DNA from: Eukaryota sp. TZLM1-RC
Taxonomy: Eukaryota; Metamonada: BaSk clade
Reading direction: 5' to 3'
DNA: 64,000 nt
NCBI GenBank assembly: GCA_040285825.1
Contig: JAUPSS010000007.1
Location: 768,501-832,500 of the forward strand
Part shown: positions 52,851 through 62,996 of the stretch, piece by piece
Position numbering within the stretch: position 1 is the first letter of the stretch
How the letters are laid out: every line of letters starts with the position of its first letter
Position numbers and translations under genes: made by a program
The notes under the pieces: model-generated
The model's database searches: none
Told to the model about the DNA's origin: nothing
What the model saw: the letters and a program-made list of their open reading frames with translations, nothing else

Positions 52851-53545
52851 AGAGGTTAAGAGAGAGTGGGAGTCAGTAATTGAGATGTTGATTGATTGAA
52901 GGACTGAATTATTTTTGTCACCACCATATTTCGGTTTGAACCATTTCAAGTCTGTAGTAGTGTTTTGTTTTGTTTTTTTACACTCACAGTTTAAATCATC
53001 AATTAAAAGATACAATCAATCAAAAATAGATCCATTAAGGCAGAGTTTGTTCCAGTAATCAACATTTGTTTTCAGATAAACTTGCGACAACACGAAACTT
53101 TGCTGCTATGTCACAGATTTAGATGCTAATACAGTAGTTATCAAATCTTCAAGAAGAAGTTTTCTCCATTCCTCAAAAATGGTGTCAAAATCAGAGGTGT
53201 CCAGATCAGCAGGGTACAGTTATATTTGTCGTATGTTTGTTGGACCACTGATTGATTGACCTTAAAATAATATACAAGAAGTATTAATTTGTTTTAAAAA
53301 TAGCAGTATACAGAATTCCATTATTCAAAACAAAAAATTGGATGTCTTATTCTTATTAATCTATTTACACCTTCTGTTTCTCCCTTAAAATTGATGTTTT
53401 TCGTTGTTTAAGCAATAAAGTTATAAAAGATTCATTGATTTGGCATTAAACCAAAAGAAACTCCATTTGAACGCAGTATATAGTTTTTTTGAAATAATTA
53501 GCATTTATTCATTTAATAAGGAATATGAAAACATAACATACACAA
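52851..53545. other. No gene seen
   Basis: 5' flank of the kinase gene; AT-rich. Confidence 0.4.
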
Positions 53546-54370
53546 CTAAACCTCAAAACCCTCAAAACCTGCCTCCTCTACATCAAAACAATTAATTGCT
53601 AAAGATTCAGAAAATTTGCCAAAAGAAGAGAGCGAATCAAAAACTAGTTTTACCATTCCCTCAAAAATAGAAAATACAATCCTGTTTGGCCTGTAAGCAC
53701 GATTCAAAATTCTTCCAGTTCCTTCCTTTACAACTACAACAAAATCATCAAGGAAACCCATAGCAGCCTTATCTAGAGATTCAAGAAAAAAAGCAAAGGG
53801 ACATGAATTATATTGGGCATGAGTATTTTCATTAACTGAGGAAATGAGTTTCGCATATTTAGCAATTTTATATTTTTCGCCAGCAAGAAGAGGATTATTC
53901 ACATCTGAGTTAATGAAATGTTCGTTAGAAGAATTACAAGGTCAATGGACATGGCGTCAAAAAAGTAAAACTAGCACTTAAGCCGGGAACAACCAGATCA
54001 CCTCTTTTCAGACCCATAGAAGCTCTGTTGTAGCGCGTACTATCATTATTGGGGTCATCAAGGATTAGTTTTGATAACAAAGGCTCTAAGAAGGAATCTA
54101 CTCGATATGATTTGCACATTACATAAATTTAGTCCCTGGCATTCTTATGCACTTTACTTTTCAATGTAATGAAATGTTTACCGTTCAAAAGATGAGTAAA
54201 CAAAAGAGGTTTGCCACATTTACATATTGAATGATTGGGCAAATTGTTTGGCCATAGAAAACAACGAAAACGCATGTTTAAAAGCCATTCATTATTTTCT
54301 AACAAAAGACCATAAACAGAGAAAATTTGAGTTATTGAAGCAGCAGAACTATAAGAAATTTCAAGTTTTG
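53546..54370 (-). mobile_element. Decayed LINE of a third related family
   Basis: On the minus strand, 54370-54120 reads VYGLLLENNEWLLNMRFRCF and FLWPNNLP with a Cys/His finger, 54119-53934 has RGDLVVPGLSASFTFL, and 53902-53546 has AFFLESLDKAAMGFLDDFVV and NRIVFSIFEGMVKLVFDSL. These follow the family 1 order (finger, endonuclease, C-terminal tail FLDDFEMIVKRRTGRN) at clear distance. Frame breaks between the pieces show decay. Confidence 0.65.
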
Positions 54371-54795
54371 TTTTTTAAAAATTTTTGCTTATATTAATTA
54401 TCAGAGTACTATATCCAAAGTAAAATAGAAAAATGCTCTTAAATAATTTTGGAAAAACAAATTGATGTAAGTACAAATATTGACAAAAATCCTGACCACA
54501 AAAATGAAATAATAAAAAATAAATATAAAAAATTTACAAACTTCCAATTTCCAAAATAAAAAAATTTGTTGGAAACCAATTAAGTATCACACTCAGATTC
54601 AACAAATTCTGGCCAAAAATATTTTGTTAAAAATAAAAAAAATAAAAACACAGTTACAAGGTATCTAGGCCAAATACATAAAGTATAATTTGTAATAAAA
54701 GACATAATTAAAAAAATCAAATTGAAAATGCTTAAAATAATTAAAAATAGTGACCAATATATAACCAACACAAACTCAAACCCTAACTTTGGTTT
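54371..54795. other. No supported gene
   Basis: A minus-strand frame (54580-54771) is very hydrophobic (LFLIILSIFNLIFLIMSF) but starts at GTG in extremely AT-rich DNA, so the hydrophobicity is probably compositional. Confidence 0.3.
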
Positions 54796-55266
54796 TTAAC
54801 ATTGCTTTCTTGTAGCATATTCAAAAGCCCTCCTGAAATCTCCAAAGGTAAGTCTTGAGTCATGATCACTATCCAATTCGGCAAAGACTCCCACCAACAT
54901 CTCTTCTCCTAAATGTGGAGCTACCTCACCCAGCACAAGGCTAAGATCATGGCGTGTTATGAAACCTGAACCAGACAAATCTAGAGAGGCAAAAAGTTCA
55001 CGAAGGTGGGAGAAGGTATCTGGTTTGTTGATATCACAAAAGGAGAGGAACTCTTCCTGTGAAATGCGATCTTTGTGATCTATTGAGAAGGCAAGAAAGG
55101 TGTGGGGAACCTTTCCCAGCACTGAGATCAAAGCAAGTTCGCATTGTTGTGAAGTTAGGAAATCTCCATTTTGAGAATATTTGCTAAATGCAGCAGTTGG
55201 GTCCATAAAAAAATGTCTTTGAGGGATTGAGTGAAGGATTTTGAATACACCCTCTACCATTTTCAT
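54796..55266 (-). CDS. EFCAB11: EF-hand protein, EFCAB11-like
   Basis: ATG at 55266, 156 residues, no intron. Two well-formed calcium loops: DLSGSGFITRHD (96-107) and DSDHDSRLTFGD (132-143). The first half has two degenerate hands (FSKYSQNGDFLTSQQCELAL and FSIDHKDRISQEEFLSF). The C-terminal run VAPHLGEEMLVGVFAELDSD and FRRAFEYATRKQ follows EFCAB11 (FREVDRDSD...FEYAL) well. EFCAB11 is a small calcium-binding protein found mainly in ciliated organisms; its role is poorly known. Calmodulin or centrin are less likely because of the degenerate N-lobe. Confidence 0.7.
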   Translation of the reverse strand: MKMVEGVFKILHSIPQRHFFMDPTAAFSKYSQNGDFLTSQQCELALISVLGKVPHTFLAFSIDHKDRISQEEFLSFCDINKPDTFSHLRELFASLDLSGSGFITRHDLSLVLGEVAPHLGEEMLVGVFAELDSDHDSRLTFGDFRRAFEYATRKQC

Positions 55267-56259
55267 GTTCTTCCATTGTTGCCAACAGTTTCAACGAAGT
55301 TTTTCTAGCTCTATTTCATAAATCTTCGCATATTTTGCACATGGTTGGTTTATGACGAATAGGTTCTTCGAATTTCATTTGTTTTCGTAGTCTCCAATGA
55401 CAATAAAACCCATGAACCACTTGGCTGGAATCACCTATTCCTGATTTGAAGCGGTGCATCATTTTCGCCTCGGATTTTGTGTGATTGGTCTCAGTCGTCC
55501 AACTCAGTTGGCTTGTATTTTTTTAATATAGAGTTCACCTACTTTTTACATGATTGTGTTTTTGGATATATGCTATTAATATTTCAAATTTGCAACTTCT
55601 GAAGTTGACCTGAATTAAAGTTGCTCCCGTTTCAGCTACAGATTTAGTTGTGTAATCATCATTACCTAAGTTTAATGCGTAATCAATTTCTTGGGAAATC
55701 TGGTCTCTTGAGGAACTTCACCTCTTAATAAACTATTAGTTTTCTCATTCATTTCATTTACTAACCTTTTGTTCAGGTTCAGCTTTCATTGTGTGACAGC
55801 AGAGAAATCATTGTCAAATGGATCAAACAGTTGGGACCGTTCTTGATATCAGTTTGTTTACGAAAACAGGACCAATTTCTGTTAAATTTGACACATTTTA
55901 AATCAAATCCTATTCAATATTCTGTAATTTACCTAGCTGCATACCTATATGAAATCCCATAAACTATTTAGTGATCGAAAAAGTATACTGCCTGTGCTTT
56001 GGAAAATTGACAAACTATTTTAACAAAATGTAATAAACAAGTCCAGTCCGTAGATTTTCTTTGTTTGAAATAACACTAACATTAATTTATTTTTATTAAT
56101 TAAAATTATTTATATTCTCACCAATTGAATACTTATATTTGACCCAATCTGCTTTTGGTTCTCTGAATTCTCTTCTATCCTGTGGATTGTGAAGCATAAT
56201 GAATACAGGAATTGGAATCAATTGATGAATCGCCCATCTGTATTGTACAAAGCATCAAC
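55267..56259. other. No gene seen
   Basis: AT-rich sequence between the EF-hand gene and the LINE target site at 56260. Confidence 0.4.
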
Positions 56260-56273
56260 AGTTGAAGATGACC

Positions 56274-57287
56274 ACAAATTTGGACCAAATGTTTTCCTCA
56301 ATCAATTCAAGAAATTCCAAACCGATCTCTTTTTAATTTACAATTTTGCTGTAAAAAGCTTCAACAAAAATTGTCAAAGATTTTTGAAAGCTTGGACTTT
56401 GATGTTACACTTGGCTTGGCCAAGAAAACGAATCCCGCTTTTGCAAATCTTTTACAAGATATGCTTGACAGTACTTCTTCTGCCTTAGTAACAACAATTC
56501 CCCAAGTTTATGGTACTCTCTTAACTGATTCTGCTTGGACTCTGAATATGAGATTTCGTTCCTTTATCTGGCCTGATAATTTACCTCATACTTTAATTTG
56601 TAAATGTTCTCGAGAAATTACAACTACTCATTTGTTAAATTGTAAACATTTTATTACTTTTAGAAGCAAGGTTCACGATGCTGTCAGAGACCAATTAGAT
56701 TGTATGTGTAAGTCTCATAAATTTGAATCTTTTTTTGAAACCTCTGTTGTCAAATATGTTTGATGCTGAAGATGATTTTCATAAGAATAATGGAGGTGAT
56801 GCCATATTACCTGGATCAGATGGAAGTTTCATTTTATTGGATGTAATGCCTGTTGATCCTTGTAATGTCTCAAATGAAATGCTTGTTAATTCTGAAATTC
56901 ATAATCCTCTTTCAAACGCTGAAAATTTCAAATTCAAAAAATACAATGAACCTTTGTCCAAATTGGCCAGTCTACAGCATGCAAAATACAATTTGTATCC
57001 ATTTGTATTTTCCCTTTTTGGTTCACTTGCACCAACTGCTTTACGTTTTTTGGATGATTTTGAAATGATTGTAAAGAGAAGAACTGGCAGAAATTTCAAC
57101 AGATTGTTTTGGCAAAATAGAATTGTGTTTTTTATTTTTCAGGGGATGTTGAAGATGGTTTCTGATGCTTTGCTTTCTCTTGGATCTCACTATGAGAGTT
57201 GCATCTAGTGTTTTTGTTCTGGGAGAGATGGATTTTTTAGATGTTGATTTATAGGTTTTGAATAAAATTAAAATTTTGGTAAAAAAA
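56274..57287 (+). mobile_element. 5'-truncated family 1 LINE with 14-bp target duplication
   Basis: 1014 bp of the 3' half of family 1: finger (CREITTTHLLNCKHF), endonuclease (NNGGDAILPGSDGSFILLDV, KFKKYNEPL) and tail, then GAATAAAATTAAA and an A-run. The flanks repeat AGTTGAAGATGACC at 56260-56273 and 57288-57301. The T-run after GAATC is seven long, so finger and endonuclease are in different frames, as in the 60-kb copy. It sits about 240 bp upstream of eIF1A. Confidence 0.9.
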
Positions 57288-57523
57288 AGTTGAAGATGAC
57301 CGTTATAAATTTGGAAATGCATGAAGATCAAATCAGCTGTTTTCAAAATCTGCATAAATCTCAACGAATCATTTCGAATATGTGAAGCGGAAAGTTACCA
57401 ACAATAAAATTGTTTTCAATTGATTAGAAAATTTTGCTGAAAAACGAGAAAAATTCTAAAAAAAGAAATTTCAAGAGAATTTCTCATTTTATCCAACTTA
57501 CTTTACTCCAAACTTCGACACTC

Positions 57524-58027
57524 ATGGCTCCCCAACAAAAAGGAAAAGGCAAAGCTCGTAGAAGAAAGACTACCGAGCCTGCTAAGCGTGAACTGCTTCT
57601 CAAAGAGGAAGGTCAAGAATATGCCCAAGTTACCCGTCTTTTAGGTAACGCTCGTGTTGAAGCACAATGCTTTGACGGCAAAAGGCGTCTATGTCACATT
57701 CGTGGTAAACTTCGCAAAAGGTGTTGGATTCGTGTCTCTGACTTAATCCTCATCTCTCTAAGGGATTACCAGGACCAAAAGGCCGACATTCTTCACAAAT
57801 ACAATCCCGACGAGGCGAGGAGTCTCAAGAAAAGAGGAGAGATTGCCGACACTGTCAGCATCTCGGCCACAGAGGTACCTCAACAGGATGACATTGAATT
57901 TGCTGAGGATGATAATGAACTCCAACAAGATTTCAGGGGCCACCTTCCACCGTCGGATGATGATATGATGCCTTCTAGTGAGGAGGAAGAGATTGAAGAT
58001 TTGGAGGATGCTATTGATGATCTTTAG
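57524..58027 (+). CDS. EIF1A: Translation initiation factor eIF1A
   Basis: 167 residues from the ATG at 57524. A basic N-terminus ([10 protein letters not shown]) precedes [60 protein letters not shown] and [15 protein letters not shown], the OB fold and following helix of eIF1A. An acidic tail ([14 protein letters not shown]) matches the usual eIF1A C-terminus that contacts eIF5B. It binds the 40S A site and promotes scanning and start selection. Single exon, length normal for the family. Confidence 0.97.
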   Translation: MAPQQKGKGKARRRKTTEPAKRELLLKEEGQEYAQVTRLLGNARVEAQCFDGKRRLCHIRGKLRKRCWIRVSDLILISLRDYQDQKADILHKYNPDEARSLKKRGEIADTVSISATEVPQQDDIEFAEDDNELQQDFRGHLPPSDDDMMPSSEEEEIEDLEDAIDDL

Positions 58028-58787
58028 TTTTAGTTGTAGTAGTTTTTTTGGTATTCTAAATGATTTGTGAATTACTATTTATCATTTACATATTTTGATG
58101 AAGGGAGTTATAGACATTATCAACTTTTGTTTGCCGTGTCCTGTTATATTTACTTAAAATTAAGTTTCTATATTAAATTGGACTTATTCAAATATTTCTG
58201 AGGGTTTTTGCTTCAAGGATTTAGTTCTTCTTGTTTTTGCAATGCTGAAGTGTGCTTATCACCAATTGAAAGTTGTTTGTTCATATTGTGTTCTCACCTT
58301 GCTTGTATAATGATGAACATGCCAACTAAAACTAGCTTTTGCTAATTAGAGTCAACAAATAAATTTCTTCTAGTTTGATTTATTTTACATTTAATTATAG
58401 TTTTTTTGAATTAAGATTATTTTAAATGCAGGAACAGTAATCTGCGAGCATTGAACAATCCATACACTGCTGTCAGGACGTTATTACAGAATTAGTGTAA
58501 TTTTCACTATAGTTTTAAATTAAAAGTTTTAATTGAAAAATTAAGGATGAAGTATTTCAAAAAACCTCCTTGTATGTACAATGACAATTTTGGCTTGTAT
58601 CTTATTGTGATTCTACGGTCTCCAAGTTGCAAAATGCTGTGATAATCCTCAAAACCAAGTAATTTTGCAACCCAACAAATGAAATACTTGCAAGCTTTAT
58701 ATTTCAAATAATAGAACCTTTTAACACCTGGTCAAATATCCTCACTTAATTGTATCTTTCTACTGTCTGTTAGTAAGATATCCTTTT
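58028..58787. other. No gene seen
   Basis: 3' flank of eIF1A. The minus-strand frame at 58507-58707 is unsupported. Confidence 0.4.
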
Positions 58788-59114
58788 ATGCATCTACTGG
58801 GTCTTGGAATTGATTTAATGTCCCCTCGTCTTCCCCCAAAAACATCCTCTACTCCCGTGTCCAAAAGCACGACCTTCCCCATTGTGTGTTGCATTTATGG
58901 TGTCTGGGGCTTTATCTTTCTCATGTTTTTGGGGTTCGGGCTGAAACGTGGATGGCCACTGGGGAAAGCTCTTGCAGAGTCAACAGAGAATGGAGACCCT
59001 GTAATTGTAGCTGCTTCCCTCCATTTTGTACTATTTGCTTTTGGTTTGTTAATGTATCTAAGGAGGCGGCGTGTAAGTTCTCCAACACCACAAGTACAAA
59101 CAGCAATTAATTAG
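58788..59114 (+). CDS. Small two-span membrane protein, RNaseK-like
   Basis: 108 residues from the ATG at 58788, or 98 from the in-frame ATG at 58818. Two hydrophobic segments: FPIVCCIYGVWGFIFLMFLG and AASLHFVLFAFGLLMYL, followed by RRRR. The Cys-Cys start of span one with Trp-Gly, and the small loop between the spans, recall ribonuclease kappa/V-ATPase-associated proteins of about 100 residues. The similarity is in topology and a few residues only. The basic end suggests a cytosolic C-terminus. Confidence 0.45.
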   Translation: MHLLGLGIDLMSPRLPPKTSSTPVSKSTTFPIVCCIYGVWGFIFLMFLGFGLKRGWPLGKALAESTENGDPVIVAASLHFVLFAFGLLMYLRRRRVSSPTPQVQTAIN

Positions 59115-59395
59115 TTTTTGTGTAAATACATCCAATTATCTCAGTATTTGATGTTGTAACTTGAAATCCACAATCAACATCTTCAATAACTGCTCAAATA
59201 TGGCTGTAAAATCATTAAAAATGTAAAAATTATGTTAAATTCATATTGAGTTGGTGTATGTCTCCACTCACATAGAATGTCAATCTTTATGTGTCAAATT
59301 GAGGAAAATCTAAGAGAAACGGCTGCCACACTGTTAGGACATTTATAGCACATTATAATGATCGAATCAGGTAAAGCTAATGGTCCAAGTAATGA
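59115..59395. other. No gene seen
   Basis: Short AT-rich spacer before the family 2 LINE copy. Confidence 0.4.
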
Positions 59396-59752
59396 ATGTT
59401 TATTGAATTTGCACACCTAATTAAATTAACTCATAACTAATGGGACGACTATCATTGAACCAAGATTTCCTGTACAAAATCATGATCTGCTTGCTGTCTA
59501 GCTAAAGCTTCTCTTATTCGATTGAAAAACCGAGGTAATCTATTAATAATGGCAAATTGAATTCGTGAATGCCATAAAAAATATCAAATCTTTTCATTGT
59601 TTTTCCTCGCACCATTTTTTGGAAGTCATTCAAAAAAGTTTCTGCTTCATCTGATAATCTTCCATTTATCGAAAATGGGAATTCAATAAAAACCAGCTGT
59701 GTATTTCTATCAGCATTAGCCTCTTCAATATCTTTATCATATTTTCTATGTT
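59396..59752 (-). mobile_element. 5'-truncated family 2 LINE copy
   Basis: About 357 bp of the family 2 3' end, with HRKYDKDIEEANADRNTQLV and FPFSINGRLSDEAETFLNDF in frame, then a frame break. The 3' end text (GTTTATTGAATTTGCACACC) is the same as in the other copies. Similarity stops sharply at 59752. No clear target duplication. The spacer 59753-60215 shows no gene. Confidence 0.78.
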
Positions 59753-60428
59753 TTGCAGCCAATAATCAACTGAATCTGGGGATATTCAAATATAATTTCA
59801 TTTTTGTTACAACTGCTTCCTTAGTGGCACACAATCCAAATCTTCGTGGAACCATGGTTACAAAAAGTGAAGAATCTCATGACTGAATTTCACAAACACC
59901 CTTTTTCAATAACAATGAGTGAAGATCTTTATTTAAAACAGCCGAGCTGCATATATTAATATAAAGATCATTTTCAAAAGTAATCAATTACTTTTTCGTT
60001 CACTGTTTTGTGGCACAAAAGCAGCCACTCTTTTACTGTCTTGCATACAAGTAAGCCTAATTGTACCATGTCCATGTACCATTCATTCCATGGTGATCCA
60101 TGGTATAAGTCGAAAAGTATTCATTCTGAAAGTCCACCACAAGTAGTAGCTTTTTGAATTACAAAAGCTTCGATGAAACCATATCGATGAACCATCAATA
60201 AACCATCACTTTACCAACAACAGATTGGAATCCCAGTAGAAATAAGTCCCGCCAGCACAATCCCCTTCTCAATGGAAATGAGAAATTTTATTTCTGAATT
60301 GAAAAATAATAAGTGGAATATTTCATCCTTCTGGAAATATTTTGCTAGAAAAAACAAAAATTGTTTTAAGAAAAAATTTGGAAATAGAAAAATTGTAAAA
60401 TCAAAAATTTGCCGTAAATTGTGCTTAC

Positions 60429-62429
60429 GTGGTCGTTATGGTGCCGCAAAGCAGTCTTTGTTTTCCTCTTCTTTGGCTGATGCAAACTCTGATACCCTTG
60501 AAAAACTTCAAAAGTTGCATCCTCAAGAAAATTTCAAGTGCAGCAAGCCTGAAGTGTGTCCTTTTTGGATTGAAAATCCTATTACTGCAATTGAAGTTCT
60601 TAAAGCTATTCAAAAATTGCCAAAGGGGAAAGCAGCAGGCCCATCTGGAATTTCTTTTTGATCTGTTAAAAATAGCGTGTTCCAGTGCTCCCGAAATTGC
60701 TGATGATCTAGCCCACTATTTTCAACAATTGATTGTTTTGAAAATTAATCCTCCATTTGAATTACTCGCAGCACGTCTGATTGCTTTAGTAAAGCCTGGA
60801 AACGGAATCAAACCTGATGGAATACGCCCAATTGCTGTTGGTGAATCTCTTTCTCGTTTGCTAGCATCAATTGTCTTCGATCGTGTCAAAGACAAAGCTT
60901 CTACATTTTTGAATCCTCATCAATTTGGAATCAAAACAATTGATGGTGCTTCTGTTGCTGCTATTGCCTCTGATACCTTTTTTAATGCAGAGGAAAATAA
61001 TTTTATTTTTAATCTCGACTTTAAAAATGCTTTTAATTCTGTAAAGCGAGAAGCAATTTTTGAAGTTATTAAATCTGATTTTCCTGAGCTATCGAGTTTT
61101 TTCTACCATTTTTATGGGAAAGAATCAGATTTAATTTTTAATTCATTTGGTCTTAAATCATCTTCTGGAGTGAAGCAGGGAGATCCTTTAGGCCCATTAT
61201 TGTTTTGTTTAGCTATTCACAAAACTTTAAATATCATTAAGCAAAAATACCCTTCTATAAAAATAGTTGCTTATATGGATGATATATCCTTGATTGGTTC
61301 ATTTGATTTACTAGAATTGGTTGCTCAAGAAATTGCCGTTTCATATGAAAATATTGGGCTTCTTCTTAATGCCAGCAAATGCCTTCTGATTGGCTCTTCT
61401 GCTCAAGACCTCGTGATAAACGATTCTATTGTCCCTTTTACTAATTATAGTAGTGATGCTTTTAAGTTCCTTGGTTGTTGGTTAGGAAATTTGCCTCAAA
61501 TTCAGAATGAATTGCAAGTTATTTTGGAAAAAATGAAAATTGAACTTTATTCAATTTCTTCTTTAGATATAGAAAAGCATATTAAATTTTTCATGCTTAA
61601 AATTTGCTACACTGGGAGAATAACCCACATTTTGAGATCTTGTGCTCCTTCCATAGCATTAGATTTTTGTCGTTCTTTTAATTCATTGAGAACAGAATTT
61701 TTTGCTGATTTATTGGATGTAGAACCAGGAATGTTGAAAAGCCATTTATTTTCTTCAGCAAATTTGGGTGGTATTGGTTTTACTAAATCTTCAATTTTGT
61801 GTCAATCAGCATTCTTGGGTGGTGGCAAAAATTTTATTTATGGATTTTCTCGTAGATTTCCTGATGATTCTCATCTGTTAGTCCCCAATTGTAGTCCCTA
61901 TTTGTATGAGTTATCTTGTGAACTTGAAAAATTGCCACCACAAATTTGGACCAAATATTTTCCTCAATCAATTCAAGAAATTCCAAACCGATCTCTTTTT
62001 AATTTACAGTTTTGCTGTAAAAAGCTTCAACAAAAATTGTCAAAGATTTTTGAAAGCTTGGACTTTGATGTTAGACTTGGCTTGGCCACGAAAACGAATC
62101 CCGCTTTTGCAAATCTTTTACAAGATATGTGTGACAGTACTTCCTCTGCCTTAGTAACAACAATTCCACAAGTTTATGGTACTCTCTTATCCGATTCTGC
62201 TTGGACTCTGAATATGAGATTTCGTTCCTTTATCTGGCCTGATAATTTACCTCATAATTTAATTTGTAAATGTTCTCGAGAAATTACAACTACTCATTTG
62301 TTAAATTGTAAACATTTTATTACTTTTAGAAGCAAGGTTCATGATGCTGTAAGAGACCAGTTATATTGTATGTGTAAATCTCATAAATTTGAATCTTTTT
62401 TTGAAACCTCTGTTGTCAAATATGTTTGA
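60429..62429 (+). pseudogene. Reverse transcriptase and zinc-finger part of the family 1 LINE
   Basis: The frame carries the whole RT from about 60660. The RT active site YMDD is intact, as are the thumb-like region and the finger KCSREITTTHLLNCKHF. Before 60660 this frame is a shadow; the true reading there is 60272-60661, one base off. The end (ESFFETSVVKYV) is the wrong frame past the T-run. RT itself carries no stop, so it decayed only recently or is rescued by frameshifting. Confidence 0.8.
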
Positions 62430-62922
62430 TGCTGAAGATGATTTTCATAAGAATAATGGAGGTGATGCCATATTACCTGGATCAGATGGAAGTTTCATTT
62501 TATTGGATGTAATGCCTGTTGATCCTTGTAATGCCTCAAATGAAAGGCTTGTTAATTCTGAAATTCATAATCCCCTTTCAAATGCTGAAAATTTTAAATT
62601 CAAAAAATACAATGAACCTTTGTCCAAATTGGCCAGTCTACAGCATGCAAAATACAATTTGTATCCATTTGTATTTTCCCTTTTTGGTTCACTTGCACCA
62701 ACTGCTTTACGTTTTTTGGATGATTTTGAAATGATTGTAAAGAGAAGAACTGGCAGAAATTTCAACAGATTGTTTTGGCAAAATAGAATTGTGTTTTCTA
62801 TTTTTAAGGGGATGTTGAAGATGGTTTCTGATGCTTTGCTTTCTCTTGGATCTCACTATGAGAGAGTTGCATCTAGTGTTTTTGTTTTGGGAGAGATGGA
62901 TTTTTTAGATGTTGATTTATAG
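62389..62922 (+). pseudogene. Endonuclease part of the family 1 LINE
   Basis: The frame beginning in the T-run reads LKPLLSNMFDAEDDFHKNNG then [20 protein letters not shown] and FKFKKYNEPLSKL, an Asp...Asp...Lys-x-Lys-Lys-Tyr pattern of PD-(D/E)xK nucleases at the C-terminus of REL-type LINEs. It ends FVLGEMDFLDVDL. In an element with a six-T run (26.5 kb) it is fused to the finger. Confidence 0.78.
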
Positions 62923-62996
62923 GTTTAGAATAAAATTAAATTTTCAAAAAAAAACAACAGATTGGAATTGTAATTTTTGTTTATTTTCCTTTCACT

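Larger units (their letters stand above)
60232..62952 (+). mobile_element. Nearly complete family 1 non-LTR retrotransposon
   Basis: 2721 bp flanked by AACAACAGATTGGAAT at 60216-60231 and 62953-62968, a 16-bp target duplication, with a 3' A-run. Coding order: N-terminal part with PKGKAAGPSGISF (60272-60661), reverse transcriptase, Cys/His finger, restriction-like endonuclease. RT motifs include GIRPIAVGESLSRLLASIV, FNLDFKNAFNSV, SGVKQGDPLGPLLF and IVAYMDDISLIG with the catalytic Asp pair. One extra T near 60660 breaks the first join, and a seven-T run near 62400 breaks the second. It resembles the R2/NeSL/CRE class in domain order. It may lack a 5' portion. Confidence 0.88.

Noticed and set aside
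54580-54771. Hydrophobic 63-aa minus-strand frame as a membrane protein
   Set aside because: Starts at GTG in extremely AT-rich DNA, where Phe/Leu/Ile codons arise from composition alone.
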